Source: Balaenoptera acutorostrata
Taxonomy: Eukaryota > Chordata > Mammalia > Artiodactyla > Balaenopteridae
DNA length: 64,000 nucleotides
Reading direction: 5' to 3'
NCBI RefSeq assembly: GCF_949987535.1
Contig: NC_080073.1
Location: 24,114,116-24,178,115 of the forward strand
Part shown: in pieces, positions 34,140 through 46,979 of the stretch
Layout: each line of letters opens with the position of its first letter
Position numbering within the stretch: the first letter of the stretch is position 1
Notes under the pieces: model-generated
Seen by the model: the letters and a program-made list of their open reading frames with translations, nothing else
The model's database searches: none
Told to the model about the DNA's origin: nothing
Made by a program: the position numbers and the translations under genes

Positions 34140-36933
34140 TTTTTTTTTTTAACATCTTTATTGGAGTATAATTGCTTTACATTGCTGTGTTAGTTTCTGC
34201 TGTATAACAAAGTGAATCAGCTATACGTATACGTATATCCTCATATCCCCTCCCTCTTGCATCTCCCTCTCATCCTCCCTATCCCACCCCTCTAGGTGGT
34301 CACAAAGCACCAAGCTGATCTCCCTGTGCTATGCTGATCTCCCTGTGCTATGTGGCTGCTTCCCACAAGCTATCTATTTTACATTTGGTAGTGTGTATAT
34401 GTCAATGCCACTCTCTCACTTCGTCCCAGCTTACCCTTCCCCCTCCCCGTGTCCTTAAGTCCATTCTCTACGTCTGCGTCTTTATTCCTGTCTTGCCCCT
34501 AGGTTCTCCAGAACAACTTTTTTTTTTAGATTCCATATATATGTGTTAGCATACGGTATTTGTTTTTCTCTTTCTGACTTACTTCACTCTGTATGACAGA
34601 CTCTAGGTCCATCCACCTCACTACAAATAACTCAATTTCATTTCTTTTTATGGTTGAGTAATATTCCATTGTATATATGTGTCACATCTTCTTTATCCAT
34701 TCATCGGTCAATGGACACTTAGGCTGCTTCCATGTCCTGGCTATTGTAAATAGTGCTGCAATGAACATTGTGGTACGTGACTCTTTTTGAATTATGGTTT
34801 TCTCAGGGTATGTGCCCAGTAGTGGGATTGCTGGGTCATATGGTAGTTCTATTTTTAGTTTTTTAAGGAACCTCCATACTGTTCTCCATAGTGGCTGTAT
34901 CAATTTACATTCCCACCAACAGTGCAAGAGGGTTCCCTTTTCTCTACACCCTTTCCAGCATTTTTTGTTTGTAGATTTTTTGATGATGGCCATTCTGACC
35001 AGTGTGAGGTGATTATCTCACTGTAGTTTTGATTTGCATTTCTCTACTGATTAGTGGTGTTGAGCATCCTTTCATGTGTTTGTTGGCAATCTGTATATCT
35101 TCTTTGGAGAAATGTCTGTTTAGGTCTTCTGCCCATTTTTGGATTGGGTTGTTTGTTTTTTTGGTATTGAGCTGCATGAGCTGCCTGTATATTTTGGAGA
35201 TTAATCCTTTGTCAGCTGCTTCATTTGCAAATATTTTCTCCCATTCTGAGGGTTGTCTTTTCGTCTTGTTTATGGTTTCCTTTGCTGTACAAAAACTTTT
35301 AAGTTTCATTAGGTCCCATTTGTTTATTTTTATTTCCATTTCTCTAGGAGGTGGGTCAAAAAGGATCTTGCTGTGATTTATGTCATAGAGTGTTCTGCCT
35401 ATGTTTTCCTCTAAGAGTTTGATAGTGTCTGGCCTTACATTTAGGTCTTTAATCCATTTTGAGTTTATTTTTGTGTATGGTGTTAGGGAGTGTCCTAATT
35501 TCATTCTTTTCCATGTAGCTGTCCAGTTTTCCCAGCATCACTTACTGAAGAGGCTGTCTTTTCTCCATTGTATATTCTTGCCTCCTTTATCAAAGATAAG
35601 GTGACCATATGTGCGTGGGTTTATCTCTGGGCTTTCTATCCAGTTCCATTGATCTATATTTCTGTTTCTGTGCCAGTACCATACTGTCTTGATTACTGTA
35701 GCTTTGTAGTATAGTCTGAAGTCAGGGAGCCTGATTCCTCCAGCTCCGTTTTTCTTTCTCAGGATTGCTTTGGCTATTCGGGGTCTTTTGTGTTTCCATA
35801 CAAATTGTGCAATTTTTTGTTCTAGTTCTGTGAAAAATGCCATTGGTAGTTTGATAGGGATCGCATTGAATCTGTAGATTGCTTTGAGTAGTACAGTCAT
35901 TTTCACAATGTTGATTCTTCCAATCCAAGAACATGGTATATCTCTCCATCTGTTTGTATCGTCTTTCTTTCATCACTGTCTTATAGTTTTCTGCATACAG
36001 GTCTTTTGTCTCCCTAGGTAGGTTTATTCCCAGGTATTTTATTCTTTTTGTCGCAATGGTAAATGGGAGTGTTTCCTTAATTTCTCTTTCAGATTTTTCA
36101 TTGTTAGCGTATAGGAATGCAAAAGATTTCTGTGCATTAATTTTGTATCCTGCTACTTTACCAAAGTCATTGATTAGCTCTAGTAGTTTTCTGGTAGCAT
36201 CTTTAGGATTCTCTATGTATAGTATCATGTCACCTGCAAACAGTGACAGTTTTACTTCTTCTTTTCCGATTTGGATTCCTTTTATTTCTTTTTCTTCTCT
36301 GACTGCTGTGGCTAAAACTTCCAAAACTATGTTGAATAATAGTGGTGAGAGTGGGCAACCTTGTCTTCTTCCTGATCTTAGTGGAAATGGTTTCAGTTTT
36401 TCACCATTAAGAACAATGTTGGCTGTGGGTTTGTCATATATGACCTTCATTATGTTGAGGTAGGTTCCCTCTATGCCTACTTTCTGGAGAGTTTTTATTA
36501 TAAATGGGTACTGAATTTTGTTGAAAGCTATTTCTGCATCTATTGAGATTATCATATGGTTTTTATCCTTCAATTTGTTAATATGGTGTATCACATTGAT
36601 CAATTTGCATATACTGAAGAATCCTTGCATTCCTGGGATAAATCCCACTTGATCATGGTGTAATCATACCTTTTAATGTGTTGTTGGATTCTGTTTGCTA
36701 GTATTTTATTGAGGATTTTTGCATCTATGTTCATCAGCGATACTGGCCTGTAGTTTTCTTTTTTTGTGACATCTTTGTCTGGTTTTGGTATCAGGGTGAT
36801 AGTGGCCTCATAGAATGAGTTTGGGAGTGTTCCTCCCTCTGCTATATTTTGGAAGAGTTTGAGAAGGATAGGTGTTAGCTCTTCTCTAAATGTTTGATAG
36901 AATTCACCTGTGAAGCCATCTAGTCCTGGGCTT
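34140..36933 (-). mobile_element. 5'-truncated L1 insertion with ORF2 RT remnant
   Basis: About 2.8 kb in reverse orientation, starting with a T-run (poly(A) tail) and flanked by atatttcac at 34131-34139 and 36934-36942. Minus-strand ORF2 is broken into frames at 35722-36648 (308 codons), 35538-35906, 35013-35504 and 34682-34993. The 308-codon piece covers most of the RT core, but the catalytic FADD box reads FAGD at its residues 137-140 (36229-36240). The last piece keeps the Cx3Cx7Hx4C motif (residues 12, 16, 24, 29). The 3' UTR is the same subfamily as the 17187-19094 copy. Dead copy. Confidence 0.95.
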
Positions 36934-39649
36934 ATATTTCACATTTGTAAGATGAAAAAAGGTCCTATAACTTACTGTAATAAGGCCTGTAACTTATAAC
37001 TTATTGTAACTTATTGAACGTTAGCCTTCTTCACTTCTTGATTAAAATAAACCATATACTGAACTGTATGTTATTGGCACTTTTTTGGTACTTAATAAAT
37101 AATACCAGATTTTGAATCCTGTAGATGGGCATTTTGCCCATTTTCCTCCATTAAAAGTTATTCATTAAATTGTTCCTTCAATTTAAAGAAGTAATTTTAA
37201 AAATCACACATTTGAAATGGCCATAACTGTTCAATTGGGTATTTATTTTAAAAAGTGAGCTGACAGTAAATCCCAACTTCATTCTAAAACAAGATTAATT
37301 GACAGTCTCAGGTAATTAAATGTGCTGTAAATGCTTGAATACTTAAATGTATCTCTGGCTTCTGGTAATGAAATATCCCTCATAAGATAAACTCCTGATG
37401 TGTGAAAATGTTTCAAACATTCTTCAAGTCAAAATCTTACTGAATGCCTTGTCATTTACAATATGAAGAAATAATGAAAATGTGTTCCACTCATGTGACA
37501 GTAGTACTGCCAGCAAACATGGCTCCACGGCTAAAACAAATTCTTCTCCCAATTTCTACAGAACATGGGCCGGTCAGAAGGCAAGTTCCCTCCCCATGTC
37601 TGGTTTGGAGTTTCAAAACAGTGATGTTTCTTCAAAACGTGGAATTTTAAACGCCATACAGATGTAAGCTGTTATTCTAAAATGTTTTATAGATGAATAA
37701 AATGAATAGCTGCACTCAGAGGTCTTATATTCCAAAACACAACATACCCATTTTATTGCACCAAAAGTTACAAAAATGGCTCACTGTTGTGACCTTTTTA
37801 ATGCCTCCATTTAAGATGTTTTGTTTGAATAAGGTTGTTAAGACCCAGGGCCCTAACAAGTGAGCAGCAGTAAACTCAGCTACCATCAAAGAGGCAGATG
37901 TAGAGGGGGAAAAAACCTGCTAAAATTCAACATGGATTCCACTAGTAATAAACACAGCAATAATTCCATACGAGAGTGCATGTGAGGATTCCATGTGAAG
38001 TAGAGAAAGTGAAAGCTGAGTGGTAAACAGGTGAAGGAAGTGTTTGGCATTACTAATGAAATAAAGAAGGTACAGAATTACATTATGAGCACGCTTTACC
38101 TATTACCAAGTGTTTGGACTAGATTATCCTTGAAGCCAATCAATGCTTATAATCCTATGATCTTAAAATAAATGCCTATAACCTTATAGTCCTTTAACAA
38201 ATAATAATGTGAGTTATAATATAACTGAAGGGATATGAAGATATGATTTCTAAGATATCATTTAGGTCTAGAATTCTATGGCTCAATGGACAGATCAAAT
38301 TAGAATACGTTTTAAAAAAATAAGACTTGATTGTAAGCTGCAAAGAACACAATGGATCCTACAAGTGACCCAAAGGGGAGTCTCCTTTCTGTTGCAAGAC
38401 AGTGTCCAAATTTCTGTGCTTGATTTCGGGTTTTCCATTCTAGTGTTGCAAAGATAACAAAGCCAGTTCTCCTGTTAAATACTCTGTGCCTCTTTCCAGT
38501 CAAGCCCAGTGGTAACCAAGGACAAGTGAATTTGAAGACCTGAAAACATTTTGCCCCAAAGTGACTACCATTCTTTTAAAAAGAAAAAAAAAAAAAAGGT
38601 GAGACCCATTCAAATCTGGTCTGCTGCCATCTGACATACCAGGAAAGCATTCTAATAATAAATATATATTGATTTTTTAATTTAACAACTATAATTCACT
38701 GACATGCACTGTACATAGAGAGCAGAATGTATACCTAATAAAGGAAAGTAACCTAAAAGTAGAAAAATTTAAAGTGACTCACTCCTCAGGTTTATAAACC
38801 ATACTAAAATTCCAAAAGCATCTTTCCAAAGAAAGCACTAAATGGACACAAGAGTATCACAATAAAATAGGGAAGGAGATGAGTGTGAGCAGTTTGATTC
38901 TCAAGTAAGATTAGATCTCAGAGGCAGAAGCACTGAGAGTATCAAAACTTCTACAGAGATATAGTAAGCAAAACAGGGTGGTAGTGGCATCAACACAGAC
39001 ATACAGACAATGGAACAGAATGAAGAGCCCAGAAATAAATCCTTGAATATATGTTCGAATGATCTCTGACAAGAGTGCAAAGACCACTCAATGGGGAAAG
39101 GACAATTTCTTCAACTAGTAGTGTTAGGAAAATGTATATTCACATACAAAGGAATCAAGTTGGACCCTTACATTACACTATATACAAAAAATTAACTCCA
39201 AATGAATCAAAGATCTAAATGTAAGACTCAAAACCATAAAAGTCTTAGAAGAGGGGAAAACCTTCATGATATTAGATTTGGCAATGATTTATTGGATATT
39301 ACACCAATCCACAGGCAACAAAACTAGACAAATGGGACTACATTAAAATTCCAAACTTTGCATCAAAGGACAAAATCAACAGATTGAAAAGGCAACCTAT
39401 GGAATGGTAGAAAATATTTGCAAATCATCAATCTGATAAAGAGTTAATATTCAGAATACATAAACAACTTCTACAACTCAACAGTAACAAAAAATCCTAT
39501 TTTTCAAATGGGCAAAGGATTTGAATAGACATTTCTCAAAAAAAGATATACAAATAGCCAACACGCACATGAAAAGATGCCCAACATTACTAACCTTTAG
39601 GGAAATGCAAATCAAAACCAAAATGAGATATCACTCATTATGAAACTAT

Positions 39650-39731
39650 GAAAGAAAGAGAAAGAGAGGTAAAGAGGGAGGGAAAGAGGAAAGGAAGGAA
39701 GGAAGCGAGGGAGGGAGGGAGGGAGGAAGGA
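39650..39731 (+). repeat. GA/GGAA-rich microsatellite inside L1
   Basis: Irregular gaaa, ggaa and ggga units. It generates the low-complexity minus-strand open frame at 39612-39890. Confidence 0.9.
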
Positions 39732-40351
39732 AACAAGTATGGACAAGGATGTGGAGAAACTGGAACCCTGTGCTGTATTGGTGAGAATGTAAAACGGAGT
39801 AGCCACTTGGAAAAGAGTACGGCAGTTCCTCAAAAGATTAAAAATAGAATTACCATGTGATTCAGCAATTCTACTTCTGGGTATATACACTAAAGAATTG
39901 AAAGCAAGGTCTCAGAGAGAGATTTGTACATTTATTTTCATAGTAGCATTATTCAGAATAGCCAAAAGGTGGAAGCAACCCAAGTGTCCACTTATGCATG
40001 AAAGGATACACAAAATATGGGATATACATAAAACAAAATACTATTCAGCCTTAAAAAGAAGGTAATTCTGACATGTTACAGAACAGATGAACCTGGAGGA
40101 CATTATGGTAAGTGAAATAAACCAGTCAGAAAAAGACAAATATTGAAGGATTCCACTTATATGAGGTATTTAGCATAGTCAAATTCATAGACACACAAAG
40201 TAGAATGGTGGTTGCTGGGGGGCGGGGGCTGGGTTAAGATGGGAAAGGGGAGTTGTTGTTTAATGATTATTACACAACTTTAAGAGTTTCAGGTTTGCAA
40301 AATGAAACGTGTTTTGAGGACAACTGCACAACAATGTAAAAACACTTAACA

Positions 40352-40694
40352 TGGGCTTCCCTAGTGGCGCGGTGGTTAAGAATCCGCCTGCCAATGCAGG
40401 GGACATGGGTTTGAGCCCTGGTCCGGGAAGATCCCACATGCTGCGGAGCAACTAAGCCTGTGCACCACAACTACTGAGCCTGCACTTCTAGAGCCCGCGA
40501 GCCACAACTACTGAAGCCTGTGCACCTAGAGCCCATGCTCTGCAACAAGAGAAGCCACCGCAATGAGAAGCCCACGCACCGCAACGAAGAGTAGCCCCCG
40601 CTCACCGCAACTAGAGAAAGCCCGCAGGCAGCAACAAAGACCCAAAGCAGCCAAAAATAAATAGATAAATAAATAAATAAATTTATTTTAAAAA
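40352..40694 (+). mobile_element. CHR-type SINE, older subfamily
   Basis: Head gggcttccctagtggcgcgg, old-class body and (ATAA)n tail. Perfect 14-bp duplication aaaaacacttaaca at 40338-40351 and 40695-40708. Confidence 0.95.
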
Positions 40695-40800
40695 AAAAAC
40701 ACTTAACACAACTGAATTGTACACTTCAAAATGGTTAAAATGGTTATGTATTATGTGTATTTTATCACAATTTTTAAATTTTTAAAGAATTTTTAAAAGA

Positions 40801-41636
40801 TATTGTTACTAAAAAGACAAGCCACAGACTAAAAGAAAATATTCACAAAACACATGTCTGAAAAAGGACTTCTATTCAGAATAAAGGACTTTCAAAACTC
40901 AATCATAAAAAGAAAAACAAATAACCCAATTTTTAAAATGCACAAAAGACTTGAACAAGCACTTCACAAAGAAAGTTACACAAATCACTAATATAAGCAC
41001 AAAAAAGATATTCAACATCATTAGTCATCAGGGAAGTGTTAATTAAAACACACTGAGAAAACAATCTGGTGTTTCCCCCCAAAGTTAAACATACAACTTG
41101 GCAATTCCACTCTTAGGTATACGGCCAAAACCAGGGACTCAAACAGATACCTGTACACCAATCTTCACTGCAGCATTACTGACAATAACCAAATAACCCA
41201 AGTGTTCATCAACAAATAAATGGATAAACAAAATGTGGTCTGTCCCTACAGTGGAATACTATTCAGTCATAAAAAGGAATGAAGTTGTGATATATGTATG
41301 CTACAATATGGATGAACCCTGAAAACATCATGCTACGTGAAAAAGCCAGATACAAAAGGACAAATATTCTATGATTCCATTTACATGAAATAGCTAGAGT
41401 AGGCAAACTTAGACAAAAACTAGATTAAAAGTTACGGGGCTCAGGAAAGAGGAGAGTAGGGAGTGATTGCTTTATGAGTACAGAGTTTCTGTTTGCAATG
41501 ATGAAAAAGTTGGGGAGTAGATTGTACTGATGATTGCACCACAGTGTCAATTACACTGCAGTGTATACCTAAAGTGGTTAAACTAGCAAATTTCATGTGA
41601 TATCTATTTTACCACAATTTAAAAACTATTTTTTAA
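40801..41636 (+). mobile_element. second old L1 3' fragment
   Basis: Restarts ORF2 C-terminal wording ('tattcagaataaaggacttt', 'caagtgttcatcaacaaata', 'gtggaatactattcagtcat') and ends in A/T-rich 3' sequence near 41636. Confidence 0.8.
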
Positions 41637-42450
41637 AAAGCACACATTGAGGTGCCATTATACAACCACTAAACTGGCTGAAATAAAAAAGACTGACAAA
41701 ACCAGATAATCGTAAGGATGTGGAGCAACCACAACTCTCAGATTTTGACAATGGGAACTTAAAATGGAACAATCACTTTCAAAAGGGGTTTGCTAAGTTT
41801 TTATTTGATCCAGAAATTCCACTCCTAGGTATTTATTCAAGAGCCATGACAATATATGTCCACAGTAAGATCTGTACATGAATGTCAAAGCTGCCTTAAT
41901 CACAATAGTTAATGTCCATCAACAGAAGAAAAGCTATACAAACTGTGGTATATTCATACAGTGGAACATTAGGAATAAAGTGGAAAGAACTACTGATACA
42001 TGTTGTAACACTGATGATTCTCACACACATCATATCAAGTAAAAGAAGCCAGACACAAAAAGGATTTATACTACAAGACTCTATTTACAGAAAGTTCAAG
42101 GAAAAGGCAAAACTAACCTGAGTGGGCAGAGTAGCTGCGATGGGATATCAGAAAACATTCTAGGGATATGGAAATATTCACTATCATATCAGGGGTGTGG
42201 ATGACATGAGCATATCCATTCTTCAAAAGTGTACATCTATGATGTGTGCATTTCAACGCAGACAAATGTTATCTACAAATACACTATGAAAAATACAGTA
42301 GTAATCACAGTGAAGAGTGGGTAGAGATATAGATGAATAAAAATGACAGAATACTGATAACTGTCAAAGCTTGGTGATGAGCACTTTGGGTTTTGTTATA
42401 CTATTCGTTTACCTTGTGTATGATTTAAATTTTTCTTAAGTTAAAAAAAA
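41637..42450 (+). mobile_element. third old L1 3' fragment
   Basis: Begins again upstream in ORF2 ('acattgaggtgccattatac', 'ggatgtggagcaaccacaac') and runs to 'taccttgtgtatgatttaaa' plus an A-run near 42447. Confidence 0.8.
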
Positions 42451-42589
42451 AGTGTGCAAGTAAAGCACGATTATTAAAATTCATATACAGAAGCCTAGAA
42501 CTAAAGGTCAAAGCGGGCTTCTTACCTCCAGTTAACCAAAGTTAAGTGACACTAATAGTTTGGGATATAGCTTCTCATTTATCTCAACA

Positions 42590-42860
42590 TACTTAGGTTT
42601 AGTTTTGTTTTTTTCAATTAAACGTTAGTATACATACAGTTCCAAAATTTAAAATTTTCCCTAAACAATGTCTAGTGATATTTCCATGTTGATCAATATA
42701 GATCTGTCATTTCTGACCATTGCATAGTATTTTATAACATTTAACTATCCCTTGATAGTTGATGTCCAATTTCATCTCTCATAAAACACTATTTTTGTTT
42801 AATCAATCATTCTGATACGTAGGAGATTCTATATATATCATACAGATTGTAAATATATAA
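42590..42860 (-). repeat. possible reverse L1 remnant
   Basis: 'tttccatgttgatcaatata', 'ccattgcatagtattttata' and 'cttgatagttgatgtccaat' resemble reverse old L1 wording. Strongly decayed. Confidence 0.5.
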
Positions 42861-44383
42861 TTTCTAAACATACCTAATAACAACGTGGAAGGCTAATGCC
42901 CAACATTAACCCTTCATCAGCATAATCATCCTTATAAATGCCCAGTGTTAATATGCAGGAATATCAGAGCACAAAGATATCTTCCTTTAGGCATCATTTA
43001 ACAAATCAATCAAAATGAAAATCACAGTATCACATTGGCTTTCACATATCTTGTGAATAATTCTAACACATCATTCAACATTAACTGATTCTGAGCAAAT
43101 GTTCAATACTTGCATTAAGATTTAATCCTGCTTCCAGGGGTCTGTAAACAATTACTTATGGAGTAGAATTATGGTATCAAGAATTACCAATATATGTCTG
43201 ACTTACAGAATATAAATATAAGGTCACAAGTATACACAAGTTGTGCCCTATCTTTAAAAAGAAAAAAAGAACTATTTTTGTTAGCTGGGATTCTTAAGAA
43301 ATAAAATTAGAAATACTTTTTAAAGTTTTCCATTTAATTCAAGAAAGTTAAATAAAATCTATCTTTATATAAATATACACACATACACATACACATATAC
43401 ACTGATTCCTTTCCATTTATTTTCCTGGCTTCTTTAATGAACTATGGATCACCCCACAATTCTTATGATAATCATTCAGCAATTGGGACGACTCTTGTTA
43501 ATGAAACCTGAATTTTCTTTTTGAGTATACAAAGCAAAGGAAGAAGTTCATTTTCAGTTCTTCACAGAGTCACTTCCAACATGTTAGGCAGTGTTGATTT
43601 AAGTCTTTTAAGGAAAGAGCCAAAGAGTAATTGAAGGAGGTGCCTGAGACTCAGAATTTCAAAACCAGAATTCCTGTCAAGAGGTGAGGACTCTGGCACA
43701 GGGTCAGGAAACAGATGTTCTCAGTTAGCATTTGCAGGCAACTTTAATCCCTTACAAAATATAATCAGGTTGTTCTTAAGATGTTTTTCTGCAGCTGAGA
43801 ATGGCTTTAGCAAGTAGAGTCCAGCTGTCTCTCCCACCTACCACTCCCTCCTTCCCTTCCAGCAGCCCAGTTAGCTCATGACTCAGAAAGCAAAGAAAAA
43901 TGAGTAACCAATCCCTCAAGAAGTTCTACAATACAGAGTAGACTATTGTATCACCAACTGTCCTTGTTAACTAAGGCTCATGTTTATTTATCTAGGTTTT
44001 CCTCATTTCTGAAGCAATTTGGTTTTTGGTAATAAAGATGTTCTAACTGATGGCTTCCCAAACTCTAAGAAGTAAAAATAAAATTAGATAAATACGATTT
44101 AAAAGACTAGCCAACAGCAATAAACATCTCACCTAACATTCAAAACATTTGTATAGGTACATCCTTTGGGTATTTAGGCAAAATTACAACTTAAAAAGAA
44201 TCATGAAAAATAAAAAATTTGTATAGTGGTTAGGCTGTGTAGGTAGCTCACTTGCTCCCTCCATCCCTCCCTCCCACCTGCCTTCTTTCCTCTCCCAGCA
44301 TCACCCTCAACCTCCCCAAGATAATCCAGTGGCAGTAAAAGCAAATTTGAAAGCAGCCCCATTAACATAAAATGACAACCAGG

Positions 44384-44682
44384 GGCTTCCCTGGTGGCGC
44401 AGTGGTTGAGAATCTGCCTGCTAATGCAGGGGACATGGGTTCGAGCCCTGGTCTGGGAAGATCCCACATGCTGCGGAGCAGCTGGGCCCGTGAGCCACAA
44501 CTACTGAGCCTGCGCGTCTGGAGCCCGTGCTCCGCAACAAGAGAGGCCGCGATAGTGAGAGGCCCGTGCACCGCGATGAACAGTGGCCCCCGCTCGCCGC
44601 AACTAGAGAAAGCCCTCGCACAGAAACGAAGACCCAACACAGCCAAAAATAAATAAATAAATAAATAAATTGGGGGGGGGAC
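44384..44682 (+). mobile_element. CHR-type SINE, young subfamily
   Basis: Carries the gttgagaatctgcctg head and the agaggccgcgatagtgagag block. Tail (AAAT)n followed by a run of nine or ten G. 10-bp duplication gacaaccagg at 44374-44383 and 44683-44692. Open frames on both strands here are SINE read-through. Confidence 0.95.
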
Positions 44683-44794
44683 GACAACCAGGAGCCTCAT
44701 CACAAGTGGGACGCTGACAAAGTTACAGTATGGTCAGAAGGAAGAGGGGATGGGGGAACAGAAGAAAAGATGGCAGTAAGCTTGATAAGGGCAG

Positions 44795-44890
44795 GAAGGT
44801 ACAGGTGTCTTACTTGCTTACTTCTCATTATCTCCCACTACCTGGCCCAACAGTGCTCAGTAACTATTTACTACATGAGTGAATGGAGGA
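44795..44890 (+). repeat. L2 3' end, degraded
   Basis: 'gggcaggaaggtacaggtgt' and 'caacagtgctcagtaactat' follow the L2 terminal pattern. Confidence 0.5.
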
Positions 44891-45563
44891 AAGGCAAAGG
44901 AACGGAAGAAGAGAAGGCAGGGAAAAAGGCAGGTGGCAGGATGAGGGTAGAACCCAGGTTTTCTGGCTCATAGTCCAATGAATACTCTCTCCACTCATGA
45001 ACTATTGATCTAGAAGTATTTGCTAGAACAGTGCTTTGAGAGATGAATGATAAGAAAAAAGAAAAGTGAGTATCAATTAATACAAAAGGGAAAAAATATA
45101 AAAATAGATCCTATTCATTATATTTGTTAGTGAAGTCAATAAGAGAGAAATATGCAGGTACACAGACACACACAAATGCACACACACATACATCCCAAGA
45201 AATAGAAGCTTTGGAAAGCCACTCGATAAATGCTTCTCCAATTATCTCTTATTCATTTATGATAACAGAAAACAGCATTAAAGCCCAGGTGTTGAGAACT
45301 ATAAATAATCTACTTTGTACAACTGAAGAAAAGCCATGCTTCCAGAAGAATCATTTCCGGTAGACTTTAAGGCATTAGATAAATGAGTGTAATAAACTGC
45401 CAGAAGACACTACCCTCGCTTTACTGGTTACCTTTTCTTCAAGTTCAGTTACATGGGTTGAGTACTATTACATAATTTGTCAATACTCTACCACAGGTAA
45501 TCAGTGTTTGACCATAATTACAACACTAGTTTATGCTTATCAGCCAATTAAGAGATTAGGAGA

Positions 45564-45797
45564 GGGACTTCCCTGGCGGTCCAGGGGTTAAGAATCTGCC
45601 TGCCAATGCAGCGGACACAGGTTCCATCCCTGGCCCAGGAAGATCCCACATGCCGTGTGCCTAGAGCCCGTGCTCCGCAACAAGAGAAGCCACTGCAATG
45701 AGAAGCCTGCGCACCGCAACGAAGAGTAGCCCCCTCTGGCCACAACTAGAGAAAGCCCGTGCACAGCAATGAAGACCCAGCGCAGGCAAAAAAAAGA
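45564..45797 (+). mobile_element. CHR-type SINE, variant with internal deletion
   Basis: The head reads ggacttccctggcggtccag, a variant A-box region. The block between the tRNA part and 'tgtgcctagagcccgtgctc' is missing about 60-70 bp relative to neighbours. Old-class 3' body and purine-rich tail. Confidence 0.9.
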
Positions 45798-46740
45798 GAG
45801 AGATGAGAGAGAGAGAACAGACTTTAGCATCTAATACAGTTTTTTTTTAAGATGGGAAAAAAAAAAACATACTAGCTAATAAAAAAAGGAACAAGAAATT
45901 AAAGCAGATTTTATCAGTCAGCCTTGCTGCAGTATCAAAACAACCCTCAAATCTCCAGGGCATACAATACACTGTTTTTCCCACTCACATGACACGTCAG
46001 CTACAGGGTGGCTGTGGCTGCCCCCAGGCTGTGGCTTTTGCTCCACGTGTCTTCTCGTTCCAAGACCCAATCAGAAGGAACAGACCTTATGAGACATGCC
46101 ATTCTCAAAGCAAAGGGCAGAAGCTACAGGGCTGATAGAAACTTGTTATGCCTCTTAAAGCTCTGTTCAGAACTAGAGCACTGTCATTTCCACACACATT
46201 CACGGACAAAACAAGTCGTAAGGCCAAGCCTGACTATGGGACAGGGAGGCACTGCAGATCATTTAACCACAGGCAGGGAAATATAACAGATAATCTTACA
46301 GGGAAAGAAGCAGAACTGAGAACTATGAAATAATTTATCCCACAGATCTTCCAACTTCCATGCCTAATGCTTTTCTCCCCATTGTCGGTAAGTCTAGGCA
46401 AAAGCACATATCCACAACCATTAAGGGAATGAAAAAATGAAAAATTCAGGCTCAAAGAAGATCCTGGGAATACAATGACATGAACTCACCCACCTTTACC
46501 CCCACTCCATTTTCAATTTATCTGCTGCAACAGATATAGTTCTGGAGCCTGCAGACAACTAAACGAAACTGAAGGCTTGGCTTCCTCAGAGTATAGAGGA
46601 GGGAACTGGAAAATGTGATTTTTTAGTTTCTAGGAGCTGGGCCTAGTGCCTAAGGACTAGCGTCTTGGAACTAGCCTGGAACAAGGACTGTAAATTAATG
46701 CTTCTAGAAAAAGCCTGCCCATGGAGACCTTATGGCCCTT

Positions 46741-46776
46741 GGGCGGGGGTGAGGGCAGTGGAGGGGGGGGGGGGCG
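46741..46776 (+). other. G-run cluster (G-quadruplex motif)
   Basis: Four G-runs, the last of 12 G (46763-46774), separated by short loops. It meets the usual G3+ spacing rule. Confidence 0.8.
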
Positions 46777-46979
46777 CATGTCTCCCGGCTTCATTAGAGG
46801 CCAAGACCAAAACTAGACCTTGATGAGCTGACAAGGAAAATATGACAACACATAAGGAGGTTGAGCATCCAAAGAGACAGTGATCAGTCAGGACAAAGGG
46901 AACAAACCCATGGCTAAATATAGTTAACCACACCAGAAAGAAGTCTTCCTGCATTGAAACACAAGACTTTCCAAATAAA

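Larger units (their letters stand above)
38955..40800 (+). mobile_element. old L1 3' half, first of three in series
   Basis: Forward ORF2 wording from 'aatggaacagaatgaagagc' and 'ctatatacaaaaaattaact' through 'ggtggaagcaacccaagtgt' to a 3' end near 40790. It contains a GA-rich microsatellite (39650-39731) and a CHR SINE (40352-40694). Stops throughout. Confidence 0.85.

Noticed and set aside
34682..36648. Minus-strand frames up to 308 codons
   Set aside because: L1 ORF2 with a mutated catalytic box and frameshifts. The plus-strand frames over the same bases are shadows.
39612..39890. Low-complexity 92-codon frame
   Set aside because: Product of a GA-rich microsatellite inside an L1.
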